A stretch of 64,000 nt of DNA from Rhizobium mayense (GCF_030272705.1 NZ_JARFYM010000005.1:186001-250000); one strand, 5' to 3'; shown: positions 9,405 through 18,164, numbered from the stretch's first letter. Notes: generated by a model from the letters alone, not told the origin. Numbers and translations: made by a program.

Positions 9405-10220
9405 ATGAACATGATAACGGAAGCCGCGAGCGAAAAAATACTGGCCAGGAAGATGATGACGATCCCCTACAAGATGATCGGCCAGGACGTCTCGGTCTAC
9501 TACGGCGAGAAGCGCGCCCTGTTCGACGTGAACCTGAACATCCGTGCCAATACGGTCACCGCGCTGATCGGCCCTTCCGGCTGCGGCAAGTCCACCTTCC
9601 TGCGTTGCCTCAATCGCATGAACGATACGATCGACACCTGCCGCATCACCGGCAAGATCACGCTCGACGATCAGGATGTCTACGACAACGCCATCGATGT
9701 CGTGGAGCTGCGTGCCCGTGTCGGCATGGTGTTCCAAAAGCCCAATCCGTTCCCCAAGTCGATCTACGAGAATGTGGCCTACGGCCCCCGTATCCACGGC
9801 CTTCACCGTTCCAAGGCCGATCTGGATCACATCGTCGAAACTAGCCTGCAGAAGGCCGGCCTTTGGGGAGAAGTAAAGGATCGGCTGTATGATGCCGGCA
9901 CCAGCCTGTCCGGCGGCCAGCAGCAGCGCCTCTGCATAGCCCGAGCCGTCGCCGTCAGTCCGGAGGTCATTCTCATGGACGAGCCGTGCTCGGCGCTCGA
10001 TCCGATCGCTACCGCCAAAGTCGAGGAACTCATACATGAGCTGCGGGAGAACTTCACGATCGTCATCGTGACGCATTCCATGCAGCAAGCAGCCCGCGTG
10101 TCACAACGCACCGCAATGTTTCACCTCGGCCATCTGGTCGAGGAGAACGATACCGATAAGATGTTCACCAATCCCGATGATTTCCGCACGCAGGATTACA
10201 TCATGGGCCGCTTTGGCTGA
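9405..10220 (+). CDS. pstB: phosphate ABC transporter ATP-binding protein PstB
   Basis: ATPase subunit that powers PstC-PstA. The 271-residue product shows Walker [10 protein letters not shown], the signature [14 protein letters not shown] and Walker [14 protein letters not shown] choose ATG 9405 because GGAGAA at 9393-9398 sits 6 bp upstream; an in-frame GTG at 9387 overlapping the pstA stop would add six residues. PstB also takes part in signalling phosphate sufficiency to PhoR through PhoU. Confidence 0.97.
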   Translation: MNMITEAASEKILARKMMTIPYKMIGQDVSVYYGEKRALFDVNLNIRANTVTALIGPSGCGKSTFLRCLNRMNDTIDTCRITGKITLDDQDVYDNAIDVVELRARVGMVFQKPNPFPKSIYENVAYGPRIHGLHRSKADLDHIVETSLQKAGLWGEVKDRLYDAGTSLSGGQQQRLCIARAVAVSPEVILMDEPCSALDPIATAKVEELIHELRENFTIVIVTHSMQQAARVSQRTAMFHLGHLVEENDTDKMFTNPDDFRTQDYIMGRFG

Positions 10221-10271
10221 TGACGCTCCCCGCGCGGTTCCCTTCACATTGTTCACCTTGAGGATAGAAAA

Positions 10272-10985
10272 ATGGTCTCCACACACATTCTCTCTGCCTA
10301 TGACGAAGACCTGAAGTTCCTGACGCGCCGTATTGCTGAAATGGGCGGCCTGGCAGAGCAAATGGTCAGCGACAGCGTGCGCGCTCTGGTCAATGGCGAC
10401 GCCGGCCTGGCGCAGAAGGTCATCTCCGATGACGTCATTCTCGACCACGCCGAACGCGAAGTCGGCGACAAGGCGATCGTCACCATTGCACGCCGCCAGC
10501 CGATGGCTGCCGACCTGCGTGAAATCATGGGCTCCATCCGTATCGCGTCCGACCTAGAGCGCGTCGGCGATCTCGGCAAGAACACCGCCAAGCGCGTCAT
10601 CGCCGTGCAGGGCACCGGCGTTCCGCGCCGTCTCGCCCGCGGCATCGAACACCTCTCCGAACTGGCGCTCGTCCAGCTCAAGGAAGTGCTCGACGTCTAC
10701 ACGACCCGTTCACCCGACAAGGCTGTGTCGATCCGCGAACGCGACGAGGAAATCGACGCCATGTACACCTCGCTCTTCCGCGAGATGCTGACCTACATGA
10801 TGGAAGATCCGCGCAACATCACCACCTGCACGCATCTTCTCTTCTGCGCCAAGAACATCGAGCGCATCGGCGACCATGCGACGAACATCGCCGAGACGAT
10901 CTATTACATGGCGACCGGCGCCCAGCCCGAAGGCGAGCGCCCGAAAGACGATACCGCCAACACCGTCGGTGCAGTGACGGAATAA
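10272..10985 (+). CDS. phoU: phosphate signalling protein PhoU
   Basis: PhoU links the Pst transporter to PhoR and restrains the Pho response when phosphate is plentiful. The 237-residue product has the usual two-repeat, all-helical form. Each half carries a metal-binding type motif: DLRE with SDLERVGDLGKN in the first and NIERIGDHATNIAE in the second. It follows pstB by 51 bp, with a GAGG site before ATG 10272, and precedes phoB by 32 bp. Confidence 0.97.
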   Translation: MVSTHILSAYDEDLKFLTRRIAEMGGLAEQMVSDSVRALVNGDAGLAQKVISDDVILDHAEREVGDKAIVTIARRQPMAADLREIMGSIRIASDLERVGDLGKNTAKRVIAVQGTGVPRRLARGIEHLSELALVQLKEVLDVYTTRSPDKAVSIRERDEEIDAMYTSLFREMLTYMMEDPRNITTCTHLLFCAKNIERIGDHATNIAETIYYMATGAQPEGERPKDDTANTVGAVTE

Positions 10986-11017
10986 CGTAGACGCTGAGAG
11001 AGGGAGACCAGAGGCGC

Positions 11018-11701
11018 ATGGTTCCGAGAGTAGCTGTTGTAGAAGACGAGGAAGCGCTAAGCGTTCTGCTGCGCTATAATCTTGAAGCCGAGGGCTTCGA
11101 GGTCGACACCATCCTGAGAGGCGACGAAGCCGAGTTGCGCCTCCAGGAGCGCATCCCCGATCTACTGATCCTCGATTGGATGCTCCCTGGTGTATCCGGC
11201 ATCGAGCTCTGCCGCCGGCTGCGCATGCGGCCGGAGACGGAGCGCCTGCCGATCATCATGCTGACCGCTCGCGGTGAGGAAAGCGAGCGCGTGCGCGGCC
11301 TTTCCACCGGCGCGGACGACTATGTCGTCAAGCCGTTCTCGACGCCGGAGCTGATGGCTCGCGTCAAGGCGATGCTGCGCCGAGCCCGCCCGGAAGTACT
11401 CTCCACGGTATTGCGCTGTGGCGATATCGAGCTGGACCGCGAAACCCATCGCGTTCATCGCAAGAGCCGCGAAGTGCGGTTGGGGCCGACGGAATTCCGC
11501 CTGCTGGAATTCCTGATGTCCTCGCCGGGCCGCGTCTTCTCGCGCTCCCAGTTGCTCGACGGCGTATGGGGACACGATATCTACGTCGACGAACGCACCG
11601 TCGACGTGCATGTCGGTCGCCTGCGCAAGGCGCTGAACTTCTCCAATATGCAGGACGTCATCCGTACCGTTCGCGGCGCGGGTTATTCCATGGAGGCCTG
11701 A
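11018..11701 (+). CDS. phoB: phosphate regulon response regulator PhoB
   Basis: OmpR/PhoB-type regulator that binds Pho boxes when phosphorylated by PhoR. The receiver domain has the acidic pair ED near residues 10-11, the phospho-acceptor D53 in LLILDWMLPG, the conserved T in MLTARGEE and K in VVKPFS. The winged-helix domain (about 130-225) ends with VRTVRGAGYSME. It closes the cluster and is followed by a strong terminator. Placement of phoR at one end and phoB at the other is typical of rhizobia. Confidence 0.97.
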   Translation: MVPRVAVVEDEEALSVLLRYNLEAEGFEVDTILRGDEAELRLQERIPDLLILDWMLPGVSGIELCRRLRMRPETERLPIIMLTARGEESERVRGLSTGADDYVVKPFSTPELMARVKAMLRRARPEVLSTVLRCGDIELDRETHRVHRKSREVRLGPTEFRLLEFLMSSPGRVFSRSQLLDGVWGHDIYVDERTVDVHVGRLRKALNFSNMQDVIRTVRGAGYSMEA

Positions 11702-11741
11702 TCGGATCATCCGACAGGTTTTTGCAGAGCGGCGGAAACAG

Positions 11742-11768
11742 AAAACGGGCCTTTCGGCCCGTTTCTTT
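11742..11768 (+). terminator. rho-independent terminator after phoB
   Basis: AAACGGGCC, loop TTTC, then GGCCCGTTT followed by CTTT. A 9-bp perfect stem 41 bp after the phoB stop marks the end of the pst-pho operon. Confidence 0.88.
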
Positions 11769-11785
11769 CATGTGACTGATGTGGC

Positions 11786-12310
11786 TCAGTGGGCCGCCCG
11801 GCGGCGATCATGCACCGGCTGGTAAGCCAGGCGCTGATGATAGGTGCAGTAGGGCGAAGAGTCCGGGCTGTCGTTGCCGCAGAAGTGAAAATCGTCCTTT
11901 AGCGGGTCGCCGACCGGCCACTTGCAGGTGCGTTCGGTGAGTTCCGTCAGGCCGAGGCGGCGAGAAATCGGAACGACCACATTGGCGGCCGGACGATATT
12001 CGATCTCGTTGACGGTATCGATCTCGACCTCTTCCTTGAGCATCGTCGCACCCTGCTGGCGGGTAACCGTGCGGGTTGCAACGCGCGAGGCGTAATTCGG
12101 CGCGCGTGGTGCCGAGGTATTGCGTTTTGGCGCTCGGGCCGTCGTTGCCGTGCCGCCGGCCTTGGCCCGGCCGGGCAGGCTCAAGCGATGCACTTTGCCG
12201 ATGACGGCGTTACGACTGACACCACCGAGCTGTGCCGCGATCTGGCTGGCGCTCAAACCTTCGGACCACAGCTTCTTCAGCTTCTCGACGCGTTCGTCTG
12301 TCCAATTCAT
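11786..12310 (-). CDS. gcrA: cell cycle regulator GcrA
   Basis: GcrA is an alphaproteobacterial cofactor of sigma-70 RNA polymerase that acts at promoters carrying CcrM-methylated GANTC sites. The N-terminus MNWTDERVEKLKKLW and the helix-turn-helix SASQIAAQLGGVSRNAVIGK are diagnostic. A basic linker follows, and the C-terminus has the conserved cysteine/histidine segment from CKWPVGDP through CTYHQ. The 174-residue length is normal. Its upstream region holds five GANTC sites (see 12343-12491), so its own transcription is probably methylation-sensitive. Confidence 0.95.
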   Translation of the reverse strand: MNWTDERVEKLKKLWSEGLSASQIAAQLGGVSRNAVIGKVHRLSLPGRAKAGGTATTARAPKRNTSAPRAPNYASRVATRTVTRQQGATMLKEEVEIDTVNEIEYRPAANVVVPISRRLGLTELTERTCKWPVGDPLKDDFHFCGNDSPDSSPYCTYHQRLAYQPVHDRRRAAH

Positions 12311-12454
12311 GCCCTGTCTCCGCTATCGCGTTTCTGATGGCAGAATCCCTCACCATTGCCTCGCATTGGGTCGAGGCGCGAAACGCTTTAAAATTGTGGT
12401 GACTAGTTCCGCCGCATGCAGTCTAGTAATTGGTTTTTAACCTAGTGTGAGGCT

Positions 12455-12491
12455 GACTCCGTGACAAGAGTCGCACGAATCTTGGAGAATC
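12455..12491. promoter_or_regulatory. cluster of GANTC (CcrM) methylation sites upstream of gcrA
   Basis: GACTC at 12455, GAGTC at 12468, GAATC at 12477 and GAATC at 12487 fall within 37 bp; a fifth, GAATC at 12343, lies 33 bp before the gcrA start. GANTC is the CcrM methylation target and the recognition context of GcrA. The motif is expected about once per 256 bp by chance, so this density is notable. Confidence 0.6.
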
Positions 12492-12608
12492 GATTTCGAG
12501 GTTTTCCCCAACTTGCTATAGGTGAGTGGCATTTATGCAATATAAGTTGTCGAAGACCTGCCATGCATCCAGAGGCGCTCTGCCGCACCTGCTAAATCGC
12601 CAGTTTTG

Positions 12609-12637
12609 TTGACATCGCGGTGCAAAACATCAATAGT
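12609..12637 (+). promoter_or_regulatory. candidate sigma-70 promoter for argD
   Basis: TTGACA at 12609-12614, a 17-bp spacer, then AATAGT at 12632-12637. The -35 is perfect and the -10 matches four of six positions. The predicted start of transcription falls at or beside the hairpin at 12645-12660. Confidence 0.45.
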
Positions 12638-12735
12638 GCCTCAGGCCGCCGCAAGGCGGCATTTTGATTTTTCCGGGCCCGTTTCACTCGAAGGAAACGT
12701 TGGCCCTAAAGGTTGTGATCGAGGAGATATGGGCC

Positions 12736-13935
12736 ATGGCTGAAACCGCGCCGCTTTATGACACCTATGTGCGTGCTCCGCTGCGGTTCGAGCGAGGCGA
12801 AGGCGTGTGGCTGATCACGGAAAGCGGTGAGCGCTATCTCGATTTCGCCGCTGGCGTCGCGGTCAATGCGCTTGGTCATGCGCATCCACATCTGGTTGCA
12901 GAGCTGAAGTCGCAGGTCGACAAGGTCTGGCACCTATCCAACCTCTATGAGGTGCCCGGCCAGGAGAAGCTGTCGAAGCGCCTGACGGAAGCCACCTTCG
13001 CCGACAAGGTTTTTTTCACCAATTCCGGTGCCGAGGCGCTGGAATGCGCCATCAAGACGGCGCGGCGCTACCAGTTCGCCAAGGGGCATCCGGAGAGATA
13101 TCATATCATCACCTTCGAAGGCGCTTTCCATGGCCGCACGATCGCGACGATCGCCGCCGGTGGCCAAGAGAAGTATCTCGAAGGTTTCGGCCCGAAGGCG
13201 CCTGGATTCGACCAGGTGCCGTTCGGCGATCTCGATGCAGTGCGTGCCGCCATTACCAATGCGACAGCCGCCATCCTGATAGAGCCCGTTCAGGGCGAGG
13301 GTGGCATCCGCCCGGCGACGAACGAGTTCATGCGCGGGTTGCGTCAGATCTGTGACGAGCATGGTCTGCTTCTGGTCCTCGACGAAGTTCAGACCGGCGT
13401 CGGCCGCACTGGCAAGCTTTTCGCCCACGAATGGGCCGGCATTACGCCGGATATCATGGCGGTCGCCAAGGGTATCGGCGGCGGCTTTCCGCTCGGCGCC
13501 TGCCTTGCGACGGCCGAGGCCGCATCGGGTATGAAAGCCGGCACGCATGGCTCGACCTATGGCGGCAATCCGCTCGCCATGGCCGTCGGCAATGCCGTGT
13601 TGGATGTCGTGCTGGCCGAGGGTTTCCTTCAGCATGTGCGCGATGTCGCATTGGTCTTCCGCCAAGGCCTCGCCTCGCTCAAGGATCGGTTTCCGGATAT
13701 CATCGAGGATATCCGCGGTGAGGGGCTGCTGCTCGGCATGAAGGCTGCCATCCCCTCGTCGGAACTGTTGCAGGCAATCCGCGCCGAACATCTGCTGGGC
13801 GTGCCGGCCGGCGACAACGTCATCCGCCTGCTGCCGCCGCTGGTGGTCACTGCCGAGGAAGCGCGCGAAGGCATTGCTCGCATCGAACGCGCCGCCGAAA
13901 ACCTGCGCGCCGCCCGCACCAAGAAGTCGGCTTGA
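12736..13935 (+). CDS. argD: acetylornithine aminotransferase
   Basis: PLP-dependent transaminase of arginine synthesis converting N-acetylglutamate semialdehyde to N-acetylornithine; many also act in lysine synthesis. The 399-residue product has [15 protein letters not shown] for cofactor phosphate binding, [14 protein letters not shown], and the Schiff-base lysine in [14 protein letters not shown] choose ATG 12736 over the upstream frame start because GAGGAG lies about 10 bp before it and the length then fits the family. argF follows after 72 bp containing a large hairpin. Confidence 0.95.
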   Translation: MAETAPLYDTYVRAPLRFERGEGVWLITESGERYLDFAAGVAVNALGHAHPHLVAELKSQVDKVWHLSNLYEVPGQEKLSKRLTEATFADKVFFTNSGAEALECAIKTARRYQFAKGHPERYHIITFEGAFHGRTIATIAAGGQEKYLEGFGPKAPGFDQVPFGDLDAVRAAITNATAAILIEPVQGEGGIRPATNEFMRGLRQICDEHGLLLVLDEVQTGVGRTGKLFAHEWAGITPDIMAVAKGIGGGFPLGACLATAEAASGMKAGTHGSTYGGNPLAMAVGNAVLDVVLAEGFLQHVRDVALVFRQGLASLKDRFPDIIEDIRGEGLLLGMKAAIPSSELLQAIRAEHLLGVPAGDNVIRLLPPLVVTAEEAREGIARIERAAENLRAARTKKSA

Positions 13936-13940
13936 GTTCA

Positions 13941-13989
13941 ACGCCCGCTGATCGGGGCGTTGTTGCCCCCAGCGGGCGTAATCTTTTTT
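13941..13989 (+). terminator. terminator-like hairpin between argD and argF
   Basis: ACGCCCGCTG at 13941-13950 pairs with CAGCGGGCGT at 13970-13979. Inside it, GGGGC pairs with GCCCC around GTTGTT. The stem is followed by AATCTTTTTT. This is a strong intrinsic terminator shape placed inside a gene pair expected to be co-transcribed, so it may attenuate argF or separate its expression. Confidence 0.7.
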
Positions 13990-14007
13990 GGGAGTACAGG
14001 TAAGGAC

Positions 14008-14925
14008 ATGGCTTCACCGAAACACTTTCTCGATCTCTCCGCCGTCGCGGCGACCGATCTGCGCAGCATCATCGACGATGCCATCGTGCGAAAGCAGGCG
14101 CTGAAGGCGGGCGCTGTCGACAAGCCGTTGGCCGGCAGGATGCTGGCGATGATTTTCGAGAAGCCGTCCACGCGCACACGCGTCTCCTTTGACGTCGGCA
14201 TGCGCCAGCTCGGTGGCGAGACACTGTTCCTTTCGGGCACGGAAATGCAGCTCGGCCGCGCCGAGACGATCGGCGATACCGCCAGGGTGCTGTCGCGTTA
14301 TGTCGACGCGATCATGATCCGCACGACCGACCATTCGCGCATGCTGGAACTCGCCGAACACGCGACCGTGCCGGTTATCAACGCGCTGACCGACGATACG
14401 CATCCTTGCCAGATCATGGCCGATATCATGACTTTCGAGGAGCATCGCGGACCGATCAAGGGCAAGACCATCGCCTGGAGCGGCGACGGCAACAACGTGC
14501 TTCATTCGCTGGTCGAAGGGGCTGCCCGTTTCGGCTATCGCATGAACATGGCCGTGCCCCTTGGTTCCGAGCCGAAGGATCACTATCTGAACTGGGCCCG
14601 CAACGAGGGCGCCGAAATCATGCTCTCGCATGATGCTGACCGTGCGGTCGCCGGCGCCGATTGTGTGGTAACCGATACCTGGGTTTCCATGAATCAGGAG
14701 CACCGGGCCCGCGGTCACAATGTCTTCCAGCCCTATCAGGTCAATGCGGCTTTGATGGCACAGGCCGGCAAGGACGCGTTGTTCATGCATTGCCTGCCCG
14801 CCCATCGCGGGGAGGAAGTGACGGACGAGGTGATCGACGGTCCGCAATCCGTTGTTTTCGATGAGGCGGAAAACCGCCTTCATGCGCAAAAATCGATTCT
14901 TGCTTGGTGCCTGGGCGCGATCTGA
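14008..14925 (+). CDS. argF: ornithine carbamoyltransferase
   Basis: Joins ornithine and carbamoyl phosphate to make citrulline. The 305-residue product shows the carbamoyl-phosphate motif STRTR (in [12 protein letters not shown]), the HPCQ motif, and the ornithine-binding [11 protein letters not shown] near the C-terminus. The start ATG 14008 follows GGTAAGGA; the frame is open upstream but runs into the hairpin of the argD terminator. argD-argF adjacency, followed by hslO, is common in Rhizobiales. Confidence 0.96.
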   Translation: MASPKHFLDLSAVAATDLRSIIDDAIVRKQALKAGAVDKPLAGRMLAMIFEKPSTRTRVSFDVGMRQLGGETLFLSGTEMQLGRAETIGDTARVLSRYVDAIMIRTTDHSRMLELAEHATVPVINALTDDTHPCQIMADIMTFEEHRGPIKGKTIAWSGDGNNVLHSLVEGAARFGYRMNMAVPLGSEPKDHYLNWARNEGAEIMLSHDADRAVAGADCVVTDTWVSMNQEHRARGHNVFQPYQVNAALMAQAGKDALFMHCLPAHRGEEVTDEVIDGPQSVVFDEAENRLHAQKSILAWCLGAI

Positions 14926-14971
14926 GGATATAGAACCGCGCTAAAGTCGCGGGCGCAGTAGGAGTAGAGCA

Positions 14972-15961
14972 ATGGCGGAAAGTGCAGCCTCGCTGGGTCA
15001 ATTCGATTTTGCCGGCGACGATCATGTCGTTCCCTTCCAGGTAGAAGGTCTTGATGTCCGCGGCCGCGCCGTGCAGCTCGGGCCTCTCTTGGATGCAATT
15101 CTCGCCCGGCACGATTATCCTGCCCCCGTTGCCCGGCTGCTGGCCGAGGCCGTGGTGCTGACCGTATTGCTCGGCACTTCGCTGAAGTTCGAGGGCAAGT
15201 TCACCGTGCAGACGAAGAGCGACGGGCCGGTCGATCTTCTGGTCGCCGATTTCTCGACGCCGGAGAACGTCCGTGCCTATGCCCGGTTCGATGACGAGGC
15301 ACTGGCAGAGGCCGTGGCCGCCGGCAAGACCGAGCCGGAACAGCTGCTCGGCAAGGGCGTCCTCGCCTTCACCATCGATCAGGGCCGCTTCAGCCAGCCC
15401 TATCAGGGGATCGTTGCCCTTGATGGCGCTTCTCTCGAGGAGATCGCCGGTACCTATTTCCGCCAGTCGGAGCAGATCCCGACGCGTGTTCGTCTCGGTG
15501 CGGCCGAACTGTTCGACCGCGACGAGGCCGGCAAGCCGCGCCACCGTTGGCGGGCGGGCGGCCTAGTCGCGCAGTTCCTGCCGGAAGCACCGGAGCGCAT
15601 GCGCCAGCCGGACCTCCATGGCGGCGACGGCGACACGAGCGTCCGCGAACATGTCGAGGATGATGCCTGGGCGGAAGCGCGCACGCTGGTCGAGACGATC
15701 GATGCGGACGAACTGACGGACCCGCAGGTCGGCACCGAGCGTTTGCTGTACCGCCTCTTCCACGAGCGCGGCGTGCGCGTCTACGAGCCGAAGGCGGTCT
15801 TCGACTGCTGCACCTGTTCGCGCGACAAGCTGAAGAGTGTGTTGCAGGGGTTTTCTGCCGAGGAGATCGAGGCGAGCCAAGAGAATGGCGAAATTGCCGT
15901 TACCTGCGAATTCTGCTCGACCACCTATCGCTTTGATGTGTCCGAGGTGACTGACGCCTGA
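14972..15961 (+). CDS. hslO: redox-regulated chaperone Hsp33
   Basis: Hsp33 is a cytoplasmic holdase switched on by oxidation of four zinc-binding cysteines. The 329-residue product has the N-terminal substrate-binding domain and ends with the redox switch: CCTC near residue 270 and CEFC near residue 312, the expected CxC and CxxC arrangement. The start has GGAG nine bases upstream. It lies 46 bp after argF on the same strand and could be read from the same transcript. Confidence 0.95.
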   Translation: MAESAASLGQFDFAGDDHVVPFQVEGLDVRGRAVQLGPLLDAILARHDYPAPVARLLAEAVVLTVLLGTSLKFEGKFTVQTKSDGPVDLLVADFSTPENVRAYARFDDEALAEAVAAGKTEPEQLLGKGVLAFTIDQGRFSQPYQGIVALDGASLEEIAGTYFRQSEQIPTRVRLGAAELFDRDEAGKPRHRWRAGGLVAQFLPEAPERMRQPDLHGGDGDTSVREHVEDDAWAEARTLVETIDADELTDPQVGTERLLYRLFHERGVRVYEPKAVFDCCTCSRDKLKSVLQGFSAEEIEASQENGEIAVTCEFCSTTYRFDVSEVTDA

Positions 15962-15977
15962 GCAATTCGTCTCAGAG

Positions 15978-16370
15978 TCAGTTCAGCGTCCGCAGCAGGT
16001 TCGGCGTATCCAGCGAAAAGGCGGGGATCTTGACGTGAAAGAGCTCCCCGTCATCCGTCTCCATCTGGTAATGGCCGAACATCATGCCGGATGGCGTGTC
16101 GAGCGGGCAGCCTGAGGAATATTCGTAGGTATCGCCCGGCCGCAGCCTCGGCTGTTCGCCGACCACGCCGGGGCCGGTCACTTCGTCAACGAGGCCGTTC
16201 TGATCGGTGATGTGCCAATAGCGCGTCACCAGCCGGACGGAAATGGTGGAGTGGTTGGAAATGACGATGCGGTAGCCCCAGACATAACGATCGTCGTCCG
16301 GATCGGATTGCTCCTCCAGATAAAAGGGTTCGACGACAACTTCGATGTCGCGTGTCAGAGCGCGATACAT
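15978..16370 (-). CDS. apaG: ApaG/DUF525 family protein
   Basis: ApaG proteins are small beta-sandwich (fibronectin-like) proteins linked genetically to magnesium and cobalt tolerance and dinucleoside polyphosphate metabolism; the biochemical role is unsettled. The 130-residue product has the typical [13 protein letters not shown] opening, [17 protein letters not shown] and FGHYQM. ATG 16370 gives the usual family length; the frame extends upstream for 17 more codons without a better ribosome site. It converges on hslO. Confidence 0.92.
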   Translation of the reverse strand: MYRALTRDIEVVVEPFYLEEQSDPDDDRYVWGYRIVISNHSTISVRLVTRYWHITDQNGLVDEVTGPGVVGEQPRLRPGDTYEYSSGCPLDTPSGMMFGHYQMETDDGELFHVKIPAFSLDTPNLLRTLN

Positions 16371-16695
16371 GCCTGATACCTTGGTCACTCTCCGAAACGT
16401 CGTGCGTTCAAACGAACACACAAGGGACGCTCCAGCATTTTACATCTAGGGCATCTTATCCGCTTTCTATGATCCCACGGAAAGCGGGATACCTAGCGGT
16501 ATCCTATAAAGCGACCTCTTCCGTCAAGGAACGGATGGGTGAAAACGTCTTTAGCGAATTAAACCAATCGGATTTTCAAATGTTAGGCCTAATTCTAAAG
16601 CTTAATCGACCGCCGCCGAAAGTATAGGCGCATGGCCTGCTTTCAAGATCTGTAAGCCCGCCCGAACCACATTCGGACGGGCTCTAGTAGAAACG
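16371..16695. other. intergenic region between apaG and metZ
   Basis: The gap contains the apaG promoter region and, at the metZ end, a hairpin at 16655-16683. A weak 91-codon frame (16352-16627) crosses it, but it shows no recognisable product, so nothing else is called. Confidence 0.6.
16655..16683 (-). terminator. hairpin after metZ
   Basis: On the minus strand AGCCCG, T, CCGAA pairs with TTCGG, G, CGGGCT. It lies 12 bp past the metZ stop. The following bases (TTACAG) are only slightly T-rich, so this is a moderate terminator call. Confidence 0.55.
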
Positions 16696-17883
16696 TCAGG
16701 CTGAAACCTGTGCCAGCGCTCGGGCGAAATCCTCGACCAGGTCCTCGCTGTCCTCGATGCCCGCGGAAAAGCGGACCGTTCCGGGCGAAATGCCAAGCTC
16801 GGCGCGAGCCTCGTCGGTGAGGTTCTTGTGCGTGGTAGTGGCTGGATGCGTAATTAGGCTCTTCGAGTCGCCGAGGTTGTTGGAGATCTTCACGATCTCC
16901 AGCGCGTTCTGCAGCCTGAACGCCGCCTCCTTGCCGCCCTTCAGCTCGAAGGCGACAAGAGTCGAGCCGCCGCTCATCTGCTTGGCGATGATATCGGCCT
17001 GCGGATGGTCCTTGCGGCCGGGATAGATCACGCGGGCGACCTTATTGGTCTGCTCGGCGAGGAAATCGGCAACCTTCGCTGCGTTCGCCGTCTGCTGCGT
17101 GACGCGCAACGGCAGCGTCTCGATGCCCTTCAGCAATGTCCAGGCCGTAAAGGGCGACATGGCCGGACCGGTATGGCGGAAATAGTCCTGCAGGTTCTCG
17201 GTGATCCACTGCTTGTCGGAGAGGATGACGCCGCCGAGTGAGCGGCCCTGGCCGTCGATGTGCTTGGTGGCGGAATAGACGACGATATGGGCGCCGAGTT
17301 CCAGCGGCTTCTGGAAGAGGGGCGTGGCGAAGACGTTGTCGACCACGACCTTGGCGCCGATCTGGTTGGCGAGCTTGGCGACGGCGGCGATATCGACCAC
17401 TTCCAGCGTTGGATTGGTCGGGCTTTCCAGGAAGAAGACCTTGGTGTTCGGTCGAACAGCCTTTTCCCAGTTCTCAACGAAACGTCCGTCGACCAGCGTG
17501 CATTCGATACCGTATTTCGGTGCCAGCGTCTCGACGACCCAACGGCACGAGCCGAAGAGGGCGCGGGCGGCAACGATGTGATCGCCGGCCTTCAGCTGGC
17601 AGAGGATGGCGGCGGAAACGGCGGCCATACCGGATGCGGTGGCGCGGGCATCTTCGGCGCCTTCCAGCGCACACATGCGCTTTTCGAACATATCGTTCGT
17701 GGGGCTGCCGTAGCGAGCGTAGATGAAGCCGTCCGTCTCGCCCTTGAAGCGGGCTTCCGCGGCTTCCGAGGTGTCGTAGACGAACCCCTGGGTCAGATAG
17801 ATCGCTTCGGAGGTTTCGCCGAATTGCGAACGGAGCGTTCCGCCGTGAACGAGCTGTGTTGCAGGGCGCCAAGTCTTGCTCAT
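16696..17883 (-). CDS. metZ: O-succinylhomoserine sulfhydrylase
   Basis: Cys/Met-metabolism PLP enzyme that makes homocysteine directly from an acylated homoserine and sulfide. The 395-residue product shows the substrate/cofactor regions YARYGSPTNDMFE, ATASGMAAVSAA and the lysine motif SATKHIDGQGR. ATG 17883 is the natural start (MSKTWRPATQLVHGG). The leader carries a SAM-II riboswitch and an intrinsic terminator, so expression should fall when S-adenosylmethionine is high. This leader supports a methionine role over a general cystathionine-lyase role. Confidence 0.94.
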   Translation of the reverse strand: MSKTWRPATQLVHGGTLRSQFGETSEAIYLTQGFVYDTSEAAEARFKGETDGFIYARYGSPTNDMFEKRMCALEGAEDARATASGMAAVSAAILCQLKAGDHIVAARALFGSCRWVVETLAPKYGIECTLVDGRFVENWEKAVRPNTKVFFLESPTNPTLEVVDIAAVAKLANQIGAKVVVDNVFATPLFQKPLELGAHIVVYSATKHIDGQGRSLGGVILSDKQWITENLQDYFRHTGPAMSPFTAWTLLKGIETLPLRVTQQTANAAKVADFLAEQTNKVARVIYPGRKDHPQADIIAKQMSGGSTLVAFELKGGKEAAFRLQNALEIVKISNNLGDSKSLITHPATTTHKNLTDEARAELGISPGTVRFSAGIEDSEDLVEDFARALAQVSA

Positions 17884-17903
17884 GCCATCACCACTTTCAA
17901 AAC

Positions 17904-17934
17904 AAAAAAACCGGCCGCGAAAGCAGACCGGTTT
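17904..17934 (-). terminator. regulatory terminator in the metZ leader
   Basis: On the minus strand AAACCGGTC (17934-17926) pairs with GGCCGGTTT (17916-17908) around a 9-base loop, followed by TTTT. It lies between the riboswitch and the metZ start. The 5' arm CCGGTC can instead pair with GACCGG at the end of the riboswitch, which suggests a terminator/antiterminator switch. Confidence 0.75.
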
Positions 17935-17936
17935 AA

Positions 17937-17998
17937 CCCCGGTCCTTTTAGCCACTTGTTTAACGTGGCTGCAAGCCGACCGGCCAAATCACCACGGG
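17937..17998 (-). promoter_or_regulatory. SAM-II riboswitch of metZ
   Basis: The minus strand matches the SAM-II (metA motif) class: CGTGG (17996-17992) pairs with CCACG (17968-17964) as P1. The loop between them carries TGATTTGGCCGGTC. The 3' tail GTGGCTAAAAGGACCGG makes the pseudoknot, with GACCGG (17944-17939) pairing with CCGGTC (17983-17978) in the loop. SAM-II elements are known upstream of metA, metX and metZ in alphaproteobacteria. Confidence 0.9.
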
Positions 17999-18119
17999 AT
18001 AAGTTGCAATACTTCCGTTGACCGCTTGCGTCAATTCCCCGAGTTTGGTTTTGTCGGCGGCAAATTACCGCCCGCGCGTCCGTTAGGATGCGCAAAGGGC
18101 GCAGTAACAGTTTAGATCG

Positions 18120-18164
18120 GCGCATGACCCGGCAAGTCCATTCTCGGCTTGCCGGGTCATGCGC
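18120..18164 (+). repeat. 17-bp perfect inverted repeat before dcd
   Basis: GCGCATGACCCGGCAAG at 18120-18136 and its exact complement at 18148-18164 enclose an 11-base loop. The hairpin ends 12 bp before the dcd ATG, just ahead of the GAGGAAGAGG ribosome site, and has no T tract. It could stabilise the mRNA, control translation or bind a protein. Confidence 0.85.

Larger units (their letters stand above)
12311..12735. other. gcrA-argD intergenic region
   Basis: This divergent 425-bp gap carries the GANTC cluster near gcrA, a candidate sigma-70 promoter for argD at 12609-12637, and a GCCGCC-GCAA-GGCGGC hairpin at 12645-12660 followed by a T-rich run. No open frame is convincing. Confidence 0.7.

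Noticed and set aside
12645..12660. GCCGCC-GCAA-GGCGGC hairpin with T-rich tail before argD
   Set aside because: It would begin at the predicted transcription start, too early for a normal terminator, and no leader peptide is present; its role is left open.
16599..16613. 15-mer AGCTTAATCGACCGC shared by two intergenic places (also 28399-28413)
   Set aside because: A pair of identical 15-mers is expected by chance about once or twice in 64 kb, and the surrounding bases do not match.
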